From: a virus | Length of the DNA stretch: 27,426 nucleotides | Strand: one strand, 5' to 3' | IMG/VR virus record: IMGVR_UViG_3300021960_000404 | Location: 1-27,426 of that record | Shown: piece after piece, positions 20,044 to 27,426 of the stretch | How positions within the stretch are numbered: position 1 is the stretch's first letter | How the letters are laid out: each line of letters starts with the position of its first letter | Notes under the pieces: model-generated | Database searches by the model: none | What the model saw: the letters and a program-made list of their open reading frames with translations, nothing else | Told to the model about the DNA's origin: nothing | Translations under genes and position numbers: made by a program

Positions 20044-21171
20044 ATGGATATTAGTGAAATGGAACAAAGAAGAACATTAACAAAAGAACAAGCTTTATAT
20101 TGTGCTGGTATATTCAATGACTATTTTAGTCAGTTTGATAGAATAGATCAGTATATGAGAGATCAAAAGCTTTCTCAATTAGAAACAAACAATTCAGCTG
20201 GTACATTATTTGATGATGGTCCTGAAGAAGATTTATTTAATGATAATGATATGCCACCTGAAAAAATGAACTTTGAAATTAAAGTTATAGTCAATGAAAG
20301 ATTTGATAAACTTTTAAATATGGTTTCTTCTCACACAAATATGTCAAGTGTTCCAGGTAAGAACTTAAAGATAGTTGTTATGGAAACTAACACACAAAAA
20401 ATAGTTGGATTTATTAGACTATCATCACCAGTTATTAATATGAAACCACGTAATGAACTATTAGGTCAAGTACCAGATTTGAAATCATTTAACAAAACTT
20501 CTATTATGGGTTTTGTAATTGTGCCTGTGCAACCTTTTGGTTTTAATTATTTGGGTGGTAAATTATTAGCGGCCGTTTGTTGTTCACACGAAGTAAGAGA
20601 AATGATGAACAGTAAATATGATATGAACTTAGCTCTATTTGAAACGACATCTTTATATGGTAATAGTAAATCATCAAGTCAATATGATGGTATGAAACCA
20701 TTTTTAAGATATAAAGGTTTAACAGATAGTGATTTTATTCCTTTGATACACGGCAAACCTTACCACGACTTATCTAACTTTGTTGAAAACAATGTAGGCA
20801 AATTAGTTAAAGATGACGCTTCAAGTAAAAAGTTAAAACTTACAACAGCCATCATTGGTTTAATTAAAAGAAGTTTAGATGGTACTGATTTAGAGAATTT
20901 TAATACAACTATTAATAACGCTAAAAAATTAACTGAAAGAAAAAGATATTACTCTTGTAATTATGGAATTAAAAACTATATTAATATTGTAAATGGTAAA
21001 GAAACCGAGATTGTTAAAGACGACAATTACGATAAACATTACCTAAATAATATAACGGACTGGTGGAAAAATAAAGCAACCAATCGTTATAATAATCTTA
21101 AAAATGAAAATCGTTTGAGGAGAGAACTTGAAATATGGTCACCAAGTGCACAGATACAAATTATCAGATGA
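20044..21171 (+). CDS. DUF4338 (DruA-like) domain protein, copy 2
   Basis: 375 residues, a diverged paralogue of the protein at 3172. Shared blocks are a LKIVVMETNTQKIVGFIRL strand pair, VPVQPFGFNYLGGKLLAAV (copy 1: VPTQPLGYSFTGGKLLAYL), CSHEVREMMNSKYDM, ETTSLYGNSK and SQYDGMKPFLRYKGLT (copy 1: SQYDGLRFWKRMGFT). It lacks the RDxxIGW block, which reads PRNELLGQV here, so the two copies have diverged at one of the family's most conserved sites. The acidic N-terminus and basic helical C-terminus are kept. Function is unknown. Its end overlaps the next gene by 37 nt. Confidence 0.6.
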   Translation: MDISEMEQRRTLTKEQALYCAGIFNDYFSQFDRIDQYMRDQKLSQLETNNSAGTLFDDGPEEDLFNDNDMPPEKMNFEIKVIVNERFDKLLNMVSSHTNMSSVPGKNLKIVVMETNTQKIVGFIRLSSPVINMKPRNELLGQVPDLKSFNKTSIMGFVIVPVQPFGFNYLGGKLLAAVCCSHEVREMMNSKYDMNLALFETTSLYGNSKSSSQYDGMKPFLRYKGLTDSDFIPLIHGKPYHDLSNFVENNVGKLVKDDASSKKLKLTTAIIGLIKRSLDGTDLENFNTTINNAKKLTERKRYYSCNYGIKNYINIVNGKETEIVKDDNYDKHYLNNITDWWKNKATNRYNNLKNENRLRRELEIWSPSAQIQIIR

Positions 21172-21533
21172 TTACAAAAGAACAGTACAAAGATTTAAAA
21201 GAGTATTGGGATTACCAACGTAAAGTACAATACAATAAAGAGATTGTACACAATATGGCTGAACAGTTTGAAAATAGAGTTTATAATGAATTTGGTATGA
21301 TAGACATAAAAGAAATGAAAGATATGTTATGGACAAGAGTAAAAACTGAAGATTACGAAGAGCCAAGAAAAGGTTGGGTTCCTAAAGACCCTAGTTTAAG
21401 ATTTGATTGGGAAGGATCAGCACATATGCCTGAATTGAAAATTCCTAAACCAAAAGGCAGGCCTGTAGTTTTACGAGCTAAGAGTGGTTGGGAAGATGTT
21501 TTTGATGATGAAGAAGATATTAGTAATAGATAA
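21135..21533 (+). CDS. Hypothetical protein, 132 aa
   Basis: 132 residues from the ATG at 21135, which has GAGGAGAG 10 nt upstream; an ATG at 21168 overlapping the previous stop would remove 11 residues and has no ribosome site. The N-terminal ~75 residues are charged and helical (KEQYKDLKEYWDYQRKVQYN). The C-terminal part is proline-rich (EEPRKGWVPKDPSLRFDWEG, PELKIPKPKGRPVV) and ends in an acidic tail. No family is recognised. It sits between a DUF4338 protein and an oxygenase, coupled to both by overlaps. Confidence 0.75.
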   Translation: MVTKCTDTNYQMITKEQYKDLKEYWDYQRKVQYNKEIVHNMAEQFENRVYNEFGMIDIKEMKDMLWTRVKTEDYEEPRKGWVPKDPSLRFDWEGSAHMPELKIPKPKGRPVVLRAKSGWEDVFDDEEDISNR

Positions 21534-22089
21534 TATAATAAACGAAGTAGAACAATTATACTTAAAGAAATATTTATTTAATGATTGTAATTGGTCATTT
21601 ATTGAAGATGTGTCTTTAGAAAACAATTTACACCAACGAAGGCCAGGCTTTAAAATAATCTTTGATAAAAATAATTTAAATAATGTTTTATATAATGTAG
21701 TTTTAAATACCAGAAAGAAATTAAAATTAAAACCTTTATATAATAAAGACGCTCTTTTAGAGGTCAGATCGTTTTTACAATTACCATTAAATAAAGATTA
21801 CATAGGTAAAGGTGTTGATACACCACATTTAGATAGAACTGAACCACATTTAGTTTTTTTATATTACGTGACAGATAGTGACGGAGAAACCGTAATATAT
21901 AATTACAAAAGTAAAGACAAAAATGATATACCATTCTTTGAAGATATTAAAGAACTAAAAAGAATAAAACCCAAACAAGGTAGAGTTGTGGTATTTGATG
22001 GATTATATTGGCATACAGCTGAACAACCAACTAAAGATGTTAGATGTATTGTCAATTTTAATATAAGTAATGGAAATAATGATATATAG
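21505..22089 (+). CDS. 2OG-Fe(II) oxygenase (prolyl 4-hydroxylase-like)
   Basis: 194 residues from the ATG at 21505; a GTG at 21484 would add 7 poor residues. The jelly-roll signature is visible: TPHLDRTEPHLVFLYYVTD with the iron-ligand H-x-D, a DGETVIYN strand, then GRVVVFDGLYWHTAEQP with the distal His, and VRCIVNFNI where the Arg can bind 2-oxoglutarate. This is the prolyl-4-hydroxylase-like group common in marine T4-like phages. The substrate (protein, nucleic acid or small molecule) is unknown. It overlaps the preceding gene by 29 nt. It is one of three oxygenases here and belongs to a different branch from the other two. Confidence 0.85.
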   Translation: MMKKILVIDNIINEVEQLYLKKYLFNDCNWSFIEDVSLENNLHQRRPGFKIIFDKNNLNNVLYNVVLNTRKKLKLKPLYNKDALLEVRSFLQLPLNKDYIGKGVDTPHLDRTEPHLVFLYYVTDSDGETVIYNYKSKDKNDIPFFEDIKELKRIKPKQGRVVVFDGLYWHTAEQPTKDVRCIVNFNISNGNNDI

Positions 22090-22243
22090 TAATGGTAAAG
22101 TCGCTTTAAGAGAATACTTTAAACCAAAGGAGCTTGACAAAGTTAGACAATTCTGTTATAATGAAAACATAAAATATTATATACTAAAATATAGTGAAAA
22201 GGAGATTATAGAATATGAGCAATTTTCTAAAGGAAATAATTAA
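22079..22243 (+). CDS. Possible 54-aa protein overlapping uvsX start
   Basis: ATG at 22079 inside the end of the oxygenase gene, stop TAA at 22241-22243 inside uvsX (frame +2 relative to it). The 54-residue product is well mixed in composition ([20 protein letters not shown], then [14 protein letters not shown]), not an obvious frame artefact. No strong ribosome site precedes it, and the uvsX promoter runs through it, so the stretch 22090-22214 may instead be only the regulatory region. Unrecognised family. Confidence 0.35.
   Translation: MIYSNGKVALREYFKPKELDKVRQFCYNENIKYYILKYSEKEIIEYEQFSKGNN
22134..22162 (+). promoter_or_regulatory. uvsX: Full-consensus promoter for uvsX
   Basis: TTGACA (22134-22139), exactly 17 nt, then TATAAT (22157-22162): a perfect sigma70 consensus. 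The expected start near 22169 gives a ~46-nt leader with AAGGAG (22199-22204) before the ATG at 22215. It is the strongest-looking promoter in the window. Confidence 0.9.
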
Positions 22244-23252
22244 AGAAACAGGTAATGAATACGCTACAATCGTAGCTGATGGAGTTGATAGTGCTGATGT
22301 GACCAGCTTTATTGATACAGGCTCGTATTCTTTTAACGCTTTATTATCTGGTTCAATCTATGGCGGAATGCCAGGAAACAAAATTACAGCAATCGCTGGC
22401 GAAGCGGCTACAGGTAAAACATTTTTTGCCTTAGGTATTTGTAAACATTTTTTAGATATGGATAAAGACGCTGGTGTGATTTACTTTGAATCAGAATCAG
22501 CCATCTCAAAAGAGATGATTGAAAGTCGTAGTGTAGATAGTACAAGAATGGTAATTGTACCAGTTGCGACAGTACAAGAATTTAGAACACAATCAATTAG
22601 AATTATAGACAAGTATTTGGAACAGCCAATAGATAAAAGAAAACCAATAATGTTTGTATTAGATAGTTTAGGAATGTTATCTACAACAAAAGAAATGGAA
22701 GATACGGCTGCTGGTAAAGAAACAAGAGATATGACTAGATCACAAATAGTCAAATCTACATTTAGAGTTTTAACATTGAAACTTGGTAAAGCAAATATAC
22801 CAATGATTATGACTAATCACACATATGACGTTATCGGTTCAATGTTCCCTCAAAAAGAAATGGGTGGCGGTTCAGGTTTGAAATACGCTGCCTCATCAAT
22901 CGTCTATCTCGGTAAAAGAAAAGAAAAAGATGGTACCGAAGTAGTTGGTAATATTATACATTGTAAAAATTATAAATCTCGTTTAACAAAAGAAAATGCT
23001 CAAATTGATGTAAGACTAACATACAAACAAGGACTTGATAAGTATTATGGCTTATTAGAACTTGGTGAGGCTGCTGGTATCTTTAAAAAAGTATCTACAA
23101 GATATGAAATGCCAGACGGCTCAAAAGTATTTGGTAAAAACATCAATGAAGAACCTGAAAAATATTTTACAAAGGATGTATTAGATAAGATTGATGAATA
23201 TGCCAAACGAAAATTCAGCTACGGATCAGACGAAGAAAAAGACGGAAATTAA
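22215..23252 (+). CDS. uvsX: UvsX recombinase (RecA-like)
   Basis: 345 residues (T4 UvsX is 391). Strand-exchange ATPase: Walker A GEAATGKT (62-69), the catalytic-Glu region [11 protein letters not shown], Walker [13 protein letters not shown], and [16 protein letters not shown] near the L2 region followed by [16 protein letters not shown]. It coats single-stranded DNA and drives recombination-dependent replication with gp46/47 and gp41. A strong private promoter and Shine-Dalgarno precede it. The C-terminus overlaps the next gene by 53 nt. Confidence 0.96.
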   Translation: MSNFLKEIIKETGNEYATIVADGVDSADVTSFIDTGSYSFNALLSGSIYGGMPGNKITAIAGEAATGKTFFALGICKHFLDMDKDAGVIYFESESAISKEMIESRSVDSTRMVIVPVATVQEFRTQSIRIIDKYLEQPIDKRKPIMFVLDSLGMLSTTKEMEDTAAGKETRDMTRSQIVKSTFRVLTLKLGKANIPMIMTNHTYDVIGSMFPQKEMGGGSGLKYAASSIVYLGKRKEKDGTEVVGNIIHCKNYKSRLTKENAQIDVRLTYKQGLDKYYGLLELGEAAGIFKKVSTRYEMPDGSKVFGKNINEEPEKYFTKDVLDKIDEYAKRKFSYGSDEEKDGN

Positions 23253-23529
23253 AAGATACGCTTTTGCTCAAAGGCAAGGTGATGATTTCAGTTGTGTAAA
23301 AATAATGGAAGGTGAATACGAAGGTATCATCTATAAGTATAACAACATTAAATTTTCTGAAACTGAAAATGAAAAAGGGCAAATACCATTAAAGTTTACT
23401 TATGACATAATGGCTAATCCTAATAAAAAGGATATAGAGTCAAGTGATTTTAGAAACTATATTGGTGATATATTAATTGAGTGTGTTGAAGAACAATTAC
23501 AGAATGGAACTTTAAAGATTGATGAATAA
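23200..23529 (+). CDS. Hypothetical protein between uvsX and gp41, 109 aa
   Basis: 109 residues from the ATG at 23200; an ATG at 23194 is also in frame. The first ~20 residues are polar and Lys/Thr-rich, overlapping uvsX. The rest is a compact strand-rich domain ([47 protein letters not shown]) with a helical acidic end ([14 protein letters not shown]). I recognise no named family, but a small protein in this slot is common in marine T4-like phages. Its position suggests a recombination or replication accessory. The stop overlaps the gp41 start. Confidence 0.8.
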   Translation: MPNENSATDQTKKKTEIKRYAFAQRQGDDFSCVKIMEGEYEGIIYKYNNIKFSETENEKGQIPLKFTYDIMANPNKKDIESSDFRNYIGDILIECVEEQLQNGTLKIDE

Positions 23530-24907
23530 CGAAAGAATTGAAACAACTATATTAAAGAACTTCTTTTATAATGAAGACTTTACCAGAAAGGCCTTGCCTT
23601 TTGTAAAGCCTGATTATTTTACAAATAGAATTGAAAAACTATTATACGAAGAAGTATATAACTTTGTCAATCAATATAAGAACCTACCTACAAAAGAAAC
23701 AATCTTAATAGAGTTTAATCGTAGAAAAGATTTAAACGAGGAAGAAGTTAAATCAGTTAAAGAACTTGTAAACACTTTTACAAACGAAAAATCTGATTTA
23801 CAATGGTTGTTAGATACTACAGAAAGATTTTGTAAAGACAGAGCAGTACATAATGCTGTGTTATCTGGTATCAAAATCTTAGATGGTAAAGATAAACTTA
23901 AACAACCTGAAGCAATACCAGGAATATTAAGTGAGGCCTTAGCCGTTAGTTTTGATAATCATATTGGACACGATTATATAGCTGACGCTGAAAGTAGATT
24001 TGATTGGTACCATACAAAAGAAAAACGTTATCCGTTTGATTTAAGTTTCTTTAATAGAATTACAAAAGGCGGTGTGCCAAGTAAAACATTGAATATTGCT
24101 TTAGCAGGTACAGGTGTTGGTAAATCCTTGTTTATGTGTCACGTTGCTTCAAGTTTTTTAACACAAGGTTTAAATGTATTGTATATTACTTTAGAAATGG
24201 CTGAAGAAAGAATTGCTGAAAGAATTGACGCTAATTTAATGGATGTTACAATGGATGAATTACACGATATACCAAAACAAATGTATGATAATAAGATGAC
24301 TAAGTTAAGAAGTAAAACAACTGGTCAACTAATTATTAAAGAATATCCAACAGCGTCTGCTCACGCAGGACATTTTAAAGCTTTAATTAATGAACTTGCT
24401 TTAAAGAAAAGTTTTAAACCAGATGTTGTATTTGTAGATTATTTAAATATTTGTGCTAGTAGTAGATTTAAAGGTGGTAACATATCATCTTATTTTTACA
24501 TTAAAGCAATTGCCGAGGAGTTAAGAGGCCTAGCTGTTGAACATAATGTACCTATTTTTTCTGCTACACAAACAACCAGAACTGGCTATGTATCAACTGA
24601 CATTGGTTTAGAAGATACATCTGAAAGTTTTGGTTTACCAGCGACAGCCGACTTTATGTTTGCTCTAATGTCTAATGAAGAATTAGAAGCTTTAGGGCAA
24701 ATGAAAGTGAAACAGTTAAAGAACAGATATAATGACCCTAGCGTGAATAGAGCATTTATTGTTGGTGTTGATAGAAGTAAGATGAGATTATATGATGTGG
24801 AAAATACGGCACAAAATATAGTAGATAGTAACCAAACAAAAGAAAAAGAAGGAAATTATCCTACACCTGAACAGGCTTATGATAAGTTTTCTGATTTCAA
24901 AGTATAG
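23522..24907 (+). CDS. 41: Replicative helicase gp41 (DnaB-like)
   Basis: 461 residues (T4 gp41 is 475). An N-terminal helical domain (~1-150) is followed by the RecA-like DnaB core. Walker A is GTGVGKS (196-202, in IALAGTGVGKSLFMCH), with LYITLEMAEERIAERI after it, Walker B DVVFVDYLNICAS and the sensor-type PIFSATQTTRTGY. It unwinds the fork on the lagging strand with the primase gp61, which is not in the window. The ATG at 23522 overlaps the previous stop; an in-frame TTG 3 nt earlier is less likely. The gene order uvsX-x-41 is as in T4-like phages. Confidence 0.96.
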   Translation: MNNERIETTILKNFFYNEDFTRKALPFVKPDYFTNRIEKLLYEEVYNFVNQYKNLPTKETILIEFNRRKDLNEEEVKSVKELVNTFTNEKSDLQWLLDTTERFCKDRAVHNAVLSGIKILDGKDKLKQPEAIPGILSEALAVSFDNHIGHDYIADAESRFDWYHTKEKRYPFDLSFFNRITKGGVPSKTLNIALAGTGVGKSLFMCHVASSFLTQGLNVLYITLEMAEERIAERIDANLMDVTMDELHDIPKQMYDNKMTKLRSKTTGQLIIKEYPTASAHAGHFKALINELALKKSFKPDVVFVDYLNICASSRFKGGNISSYFYIKAIAEELRGLAVEHNVPIFSATQTTRTGYVSTDIGLEDTSESFGLPATADFMFALMSNEELEALGQMKVKQLKNRYNDPSVNRAFIVGVDRSKMRLYDVENTAQNIVDSNQTKEKEGNYPTPEQAYDKFSDFKV

Positions 24908-24915
24908 GAGATACA

Positions 24916-25143
24916 ATGGCAAAATTCGTAGTTTTTAAGAATGCTAATACACCTTTTGAAGGTAGAGATATAGTTATAAATGTTGAAAACATAGTAAGCG
25001 TATATAAAGATTTAACGGCTAAAGATAAAGTAGCTTTATGGTCAAAAGAAAACTTTTGGCACGTTGAAGAAGACTTTAACACCGTTATGGAAAAAATAGG
25101 ACTAGATTATAGAGAACAAATAGAAGAAAAGGAGTTAAACTAA
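24916..25143 (+). CDS. Small hypothetical protein, 75 aa
   Basis: 75 residues. ATG at 24916 with TAGGAGA 7 nt upstream. Pattern: FVVFKNANTPFEGRDIVINV, VENIVSVYKD, KVALWSKENFWHVEEDFNTV, then a charged tail. The order of an ‘I.V..E.I..V’ strand pair, a ‘v.L’ strand and an ‘f.V.E.f..V...i’ helix resembles the small FlbD-like fold, but this is only a shape match. No proven function. It is coupled to the next gene by a TAATG overlap. Confidence 0.75.
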   Translation: MAKFVVFKNANTPFEGRDIVINVENIVSVYKDLTAKDKVALWSKENFWHVEEDFNTVMEKIGLDYREQIEEKELN

Positions 25144-25667
25144 TGATACCAGGTAATTTATTTTCAATACCTATGTGGTCTTTACCTACTTTAAATTTTT
25201 CTAAAAAGAAAGAACAGTTAGAAAAATTAGTAAAGAGCTTTCCTGAAAAAAGACACGGCATACAAACATTTGCTACTAATAGACAATCACAAAGAACAGG
25301 ATTTGCTGAGGCGTTTTCATCTATAATGGGTGAAGAATTACAAATGTTAATTCAAAGGCTTAAAAGGAATGTTCAGATAGAAGACATATGGTCTGTATCT
25401 TATAAGAAAGGTGAATATCATACACCACACGACCACGGATCAACTGGTCTATCTGGAATATTATATTTAAATATGCCGAAAGACGCACCTGTTACACAAT
25501 ATATTCAACCTTGGAATGATTGGACAACTGATAGAACAATATACTATCCAGTACCAGTACAAGAGGGAACAATTGTCATAATACCAAAATTTATTAGACA
25601 CTTTACTGAGCCTAGTAAATCTAAAAAAATCAAAAGGATTATATCCTGGGATATGAAAATTATTTAA
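25143..25667 (+). CDS. 2OG-Fe(II) oxygenase, 2OG-FeII_Oxy_5-like
   Basis: 174 residues. The N-terminus places a short strand (FSIPMWSLPTLNF) before a helical region. Core motifs are YHTPHDHGSTGLSGILYLNM with the H-x-H iron site, then GTIVIIPKFIRHFTEPS with the distal His, and KRIISWDMKII. It has the same arrangement as the partial gene at 1-540 and may be its paralogue. The substrate is unknown. The start overlaps the preceding stop, and the stop overlaps the next start (TAATG), so translation is coupled through three genes. Confidence 0.85.
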   Translation: MIPGNLFSIPMWSLPTLNFSKKKEQLEKLVKSFPEKRHGIQTFATNRQSQRTGFAEAFSSIMGEELQMLIQRLKRNVQIEDIWSVSYKKGEYHTPHDHGSTGLSGILYLNMPKDAPVTQYIQPWNDWTTDRTIYYPVPVQEGTIVIIPKFIRHFTEPSKSKKIKRIISWDMKII

Positions 25668-25930
25668 TGGTAAAAAAGAAAACCCAAAAGGTACGTTTTC
25701 ATAGAGGCGATAGAAGGCCAAATAATTCTCAACCAAAATTATCTTACGAAAAGGTAATGAAGAAGAAGAATAAGAACATTTTTTGGCAAGTTATTGAAAA
25801 ACCTACTAACAAGATTGTCGCCGAGTATTTTTTTGAAGAAGACGCCTTTAATTTAGTTAAATTTCAAAACAAAAACCAGGTATGGGAACCCAATGGTGGA
25901 ATACCTAGTTTTTTGTGGATTAGAGTTTAA
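25667..25930 (+). CDS. Basic hypothetical protein, 87 aa
   Basis: 87 residues, with a strongly basic first half (KKKTQKVRFHRGDRRPNN, KVMKKKNKN) and a more compact second half: FWQVIEKPTNKIVAEYFFEE, then a short helix, and a Trp/Pro-rich C-terminus (VWEPNGGIPSFLWIRV). The second half could be a small strand-helix unit and the first half a nucleic-acid-binding tail. No family is recognised. It is the last gene of the early/middle block before the late promoter at 25935. Confidence 0.7.
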   Translation: MVKKKTQKVRFHRGDRRPNNSQPKLSYEKVMKKKNKNIFWQVIEKPTNKIVAEYFFEEDAFNLVKFQNKNQVWEPNGGIPSFLWIRV

Positions 25931-25934
25931 TTGT

Positions 25935-25942
25935 TATAAATA
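25935..25942 (+). promoter_or_regulatory. T4-type late promoter (TATAAATA)
   Basis: Exact TATAAATA, 4 nt after the preceding stop codon. Transcription should start near 25954 and run into the gene at 26003 and the putative virion gene at 27229, marking the switch from replication to late genes. Confidence 0.8.
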
Positions 25943-26002
25943 TAGGAAACAATTGATTTATATGGAAAAAGTGAATATAGTTATGGAACGAATGAGAGAG
26001 AA

Positions 26003-27229
26003 ATGTTTAGTTTTAAAGGATTTTTTACAAAGGAGAAGAATACACATTTAGAACACCTGGAAGACGATATAATTAATCGTGGTTCCAATGGTGGTCAAAA
26101 TGCTATTAACTTCTTAAAGTCAGTACGAAATATGCTTGCTGGTTCATCTAGCAAGAAAGTTAATATGTCCGTCAAATGGGACGGAGCTCCAGCTATCATT
26201 TGTGGTATCAATCCAGAAAACGGCAAATTCTTTGTCGGCACCAAATCAGTATTTAATGTAAATCCTAAAATCAATTATACAACAAGTGATATTAGAAGAA
26301 ATCATAGTGGTGAATTAGGTAATAAATTAAGCATAGCATTAAGAGAATTATCTAAATTAAATATATCAGGTATATTACAAGGTGATTTTCTATTTTCAAA
26401 ATCAGATTTAAAAGCAGCTAATATAGATGGTGAAAGTATGATAACTTTTACACCTAATACAATTACATATGCTGTACCAGTTAATTCAGATATAGGTAAA
26501 AGAATTTTAAGAGCCAAAATGGGTATAGTATTTCATACATCTTATTCTGGTAAAACAATGAAAGATTTAAGAGCAGGATTTGGTACAGTTTCAGGACGAT
26601 CTGGAATATCTTCCGTATTTTTAGCTGACGCTGCTTATAAAGATTTAAGCGGCTCAGCTAAATTAACATCAGCAGAATTATCACAGTTTGACGCTAGAAT
26701 AAGAATGGCGGAAGGTTCTTTATTAAAAGCAAGTGCTATATTAGATGAAATGAGTAAATCTTCATCTGATAGTTTATCAATAGGTTTTAGATTAAAAGCT
26801 TTCTTTAATCATTTTATTAGAAATACACAAGGCAATATGGCTAAAGTAAAAAGTTTAGTAGAAATGTTTGGAGAGTATTATGAACAATTTTTAAGACAAG
26901 AAATAGAGGCCAGAAAAACTGAAAGTGGTAAAAAGAAATACAAAGACTTATTAAATACTAATATGAGATTTATAGATAGAAATAAACAAGCATTATATTT
27001 CGCTATTGCTTCACACGTTACTTTACAAAATGCTAAAAACTTTTTAGTAAGCAAGTTAAGTGAAATACAAAGTATAGGCCATTTTTTAAGAACACCAAAT
27101 GGTTACAAAGTAACGGCACCAGAAGGATTTGTTGCTGTTGATAGAGCCGCTGGCGCTGTAAAGTTAGTTGATAGATTAGAATTTAGTCGGGCTAATTTCA
27201 CGGCAGAAAAAGATTGGATTAAAGGATAA
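26003..27229 (+). CDS. KxDG nucleotidyltransferase/ligase-like protein (DUF6267-like)
   Basis: 408 residues. A KxDG motif (K58-W-D-G61 in VNMSVKWDGAPAIICG) followed by KFFVGTKSVF is the motif I region of the DNA/RNA ligase and capping nucleotidyltransferase superfamily, in which the Lys forms the AMP/GMP adduct. GILQGDFLFS could be motif III, FTPNTITYAVP motif IIIa and KMGIVFHT motif IV. The C-terminal half is helical. The NTHLEHLEDDIINRG start is, from memory, shared with a marine-phage family annotated DUF6267. The N-terminal MFSFKGFFTKE resembles a capsid-targeting leader. A late promoter precedes it, unlike normal replicative ligases, so a packaged or late repair function is possible. Activity is unproven. 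Confidence 0.6.
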   Translation: MFSFKGFFTKEKNTHLEHLEDDIINRGSNGGQNAINFLKSVRNMLAGSSSKKVNMSVKWDGAPAIICGINPENGKFFVGTKSVFNVNPKINYTTSDIRRNHSGELGNKLSIALRELSKLNISGILQGDFLFSKSDLKAANIDGESMITFTPNTITYAVPVNSDIGKRILRAKMGIVFHTSYSGKTMKDLRAGFGTVSGRSGISSVFLADAAYKDLSGSAKLTSAELSQFDARIRMAEGSLLKASAILDEMSKSSSDSLSIGFRLKAFFNHFIRNTQGNMAKVKSLVEMFGEYYEQFLRQEIEARKTESGKKKYKDLLNTNMRFIDRNKQALYFAIASHVTLQNAKNFLVSKLSEIQSIGHFLRTPNGYKVTAPEGFVAVDRAAGAVKLVDRLEFSRANFTAEKDWIKG

Positions 27230-27426
27230 TGGCAAGTCAAGGATTTTTACACGAACAAGATATACAAGTTAGTAGAGGCCTGATTAGAGGTGCTACTGCA
27301 AGAAATATTTTTGGTTACAATACATCAATTACAACATCATTTATACCAGCTTGGGAGTTTGCTTCAGTATATGCTTATCCAGGTTCAGCGATTACAATGA
27401 CAGTAACATCAGCAAGTGGTAGTGAT
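27229..27426 (+). CDS. Probable virion structural protein (3' end missing)
   Basis: ATG at 27229 overlaps the previous stop (TAATG) and the frame stays open to the window end (66 residues visible). The sequence is Ser/Thr/Gly/Ala-rich with few charges after the start: FLHEQDIQVSRGLIRGATA, FGYNTSITTSFIPAWEF and an AITMTVTSASGSD strand. This resembles beta-rich neck, tail or head-decoration proteins. Placement behind a late promoter supports a structural role. The specific identity cannot be read from the fragment. Confidence 0.5.
   Translation, partial: MASQGFLHEQDIQVSRGLIRGATARNIFGYNTSITTSFIPAWEFASVYAYPGSAITMTVTSASGSD

Noticed and set aside
25962-26051. 29-codon frame with ATG at 25962
   Set aside because: It lies mostly inside the start of the 26003 gene, has no ribosome site and a poor composition. 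It is more likely the late leader.
1-27426. CRISPR arrays, insertion sequences or introns
   Set aside because: No regularly spaced repeats, transposase, homing endonuclease or interrupted core gene was seen; gp43, uvsX, gp41 and gp46 read without breaks.

Overview
The window looks like part of the replication and early/middle gene region of a T4-superfamily myovirus from the ocean. The best guess is a phage of SAR11 (Candidatus Pelagibacter) or a similar low-GC marine alphaproteobacterium. The evidence is the strong AT richness, every gene on the + strand with ATGA/TAATG overlaps, a T4 core in T4 order (46 ... 45-44-62-regA-43 ... uvsX-41), and accessory genes typical of marine T4-like phages (CobS/CobT-like, Hsp20, peptide deformylase, bS21, 2OG-Fe(II) oxygenases, ferredoxin). 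Host and genus are inferred; no database search was possible.

Layout. 1-3152: the end of a 2OG oxygenase, the gp46 recombination nuclease subunit, peptide deformylase and two small conserved phage proteins. 3172-4548: a DUF4338 (DruA-like) protein with tRNA-Gly(GCC) directly against its stop codon. 4549-8356: a CobT-like HExxH + VWA protein and a CobS-like AAA+ ATPase, each preceded by a tiny predicted membrane peptide. 8357-9374: a strong leader hairpin, ribosomal protein bS21, a roughly 145-nt structured non-coding stretch, a T4-type late promoter and Hsp20. 9384-11397: a ParB-like protein and a D12-class adenine methyltransferase, each behind an inverted repeat that carries the promoter -35 in its loop. 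11419-16039: a degenerate tRNA-Gly(UCC)-like element, then gp45, an unknown, gp44, a small protein, gp62, RegA and a RimK-RimB-like fusion. 16078-19988: an Sm-like protein, a ferredoxin, tRNA-Ala(UGC), DNA polymerase gp43, a small membrane protein and an MT-A70 methyltransferase. 20044-25930: the second DUF4338 protein, unknowns, two more 2OG oxygenases, UvsX and helicase gp41. 25935-27426: a second late promoter, a KxDG nucleotidyltransferase-like protein and the start of a probable virion gene.

How the genes fit together. The core supplies replication (gp43, gp44/62, gp45, gp41), recombination (gp46, UvsX) and translational repression (RegA). Around it sits a set aimed at host translation: bS21, a RimK-type ligase fused to a RimB-type protease, peptide deformylase, and tRNAs for Gly and Ala. 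Two adenine methyltransferases, a ParB-like protein and two DUF4338 proteins point to DNA modification or defence and counter-defence. About ten sigma70-like promoters of the form TTGACW-N16/17-TANNNT can be read directly. In several the -10 lies only 6-7 nt before the start codon, which implies leaderless mRNAs. Two exact TATAAATA late promoters mark Hsp20 and the region leading into structural genes.

The most unusual items are the degenerate tRNA at a promoter start site, the bS21 leader with a segment that could mask its own extended Shine-Dalgarno, the structured RNA before hsp20, and the membrane micropeptide built on a perfect 12-bp inverted repeat.
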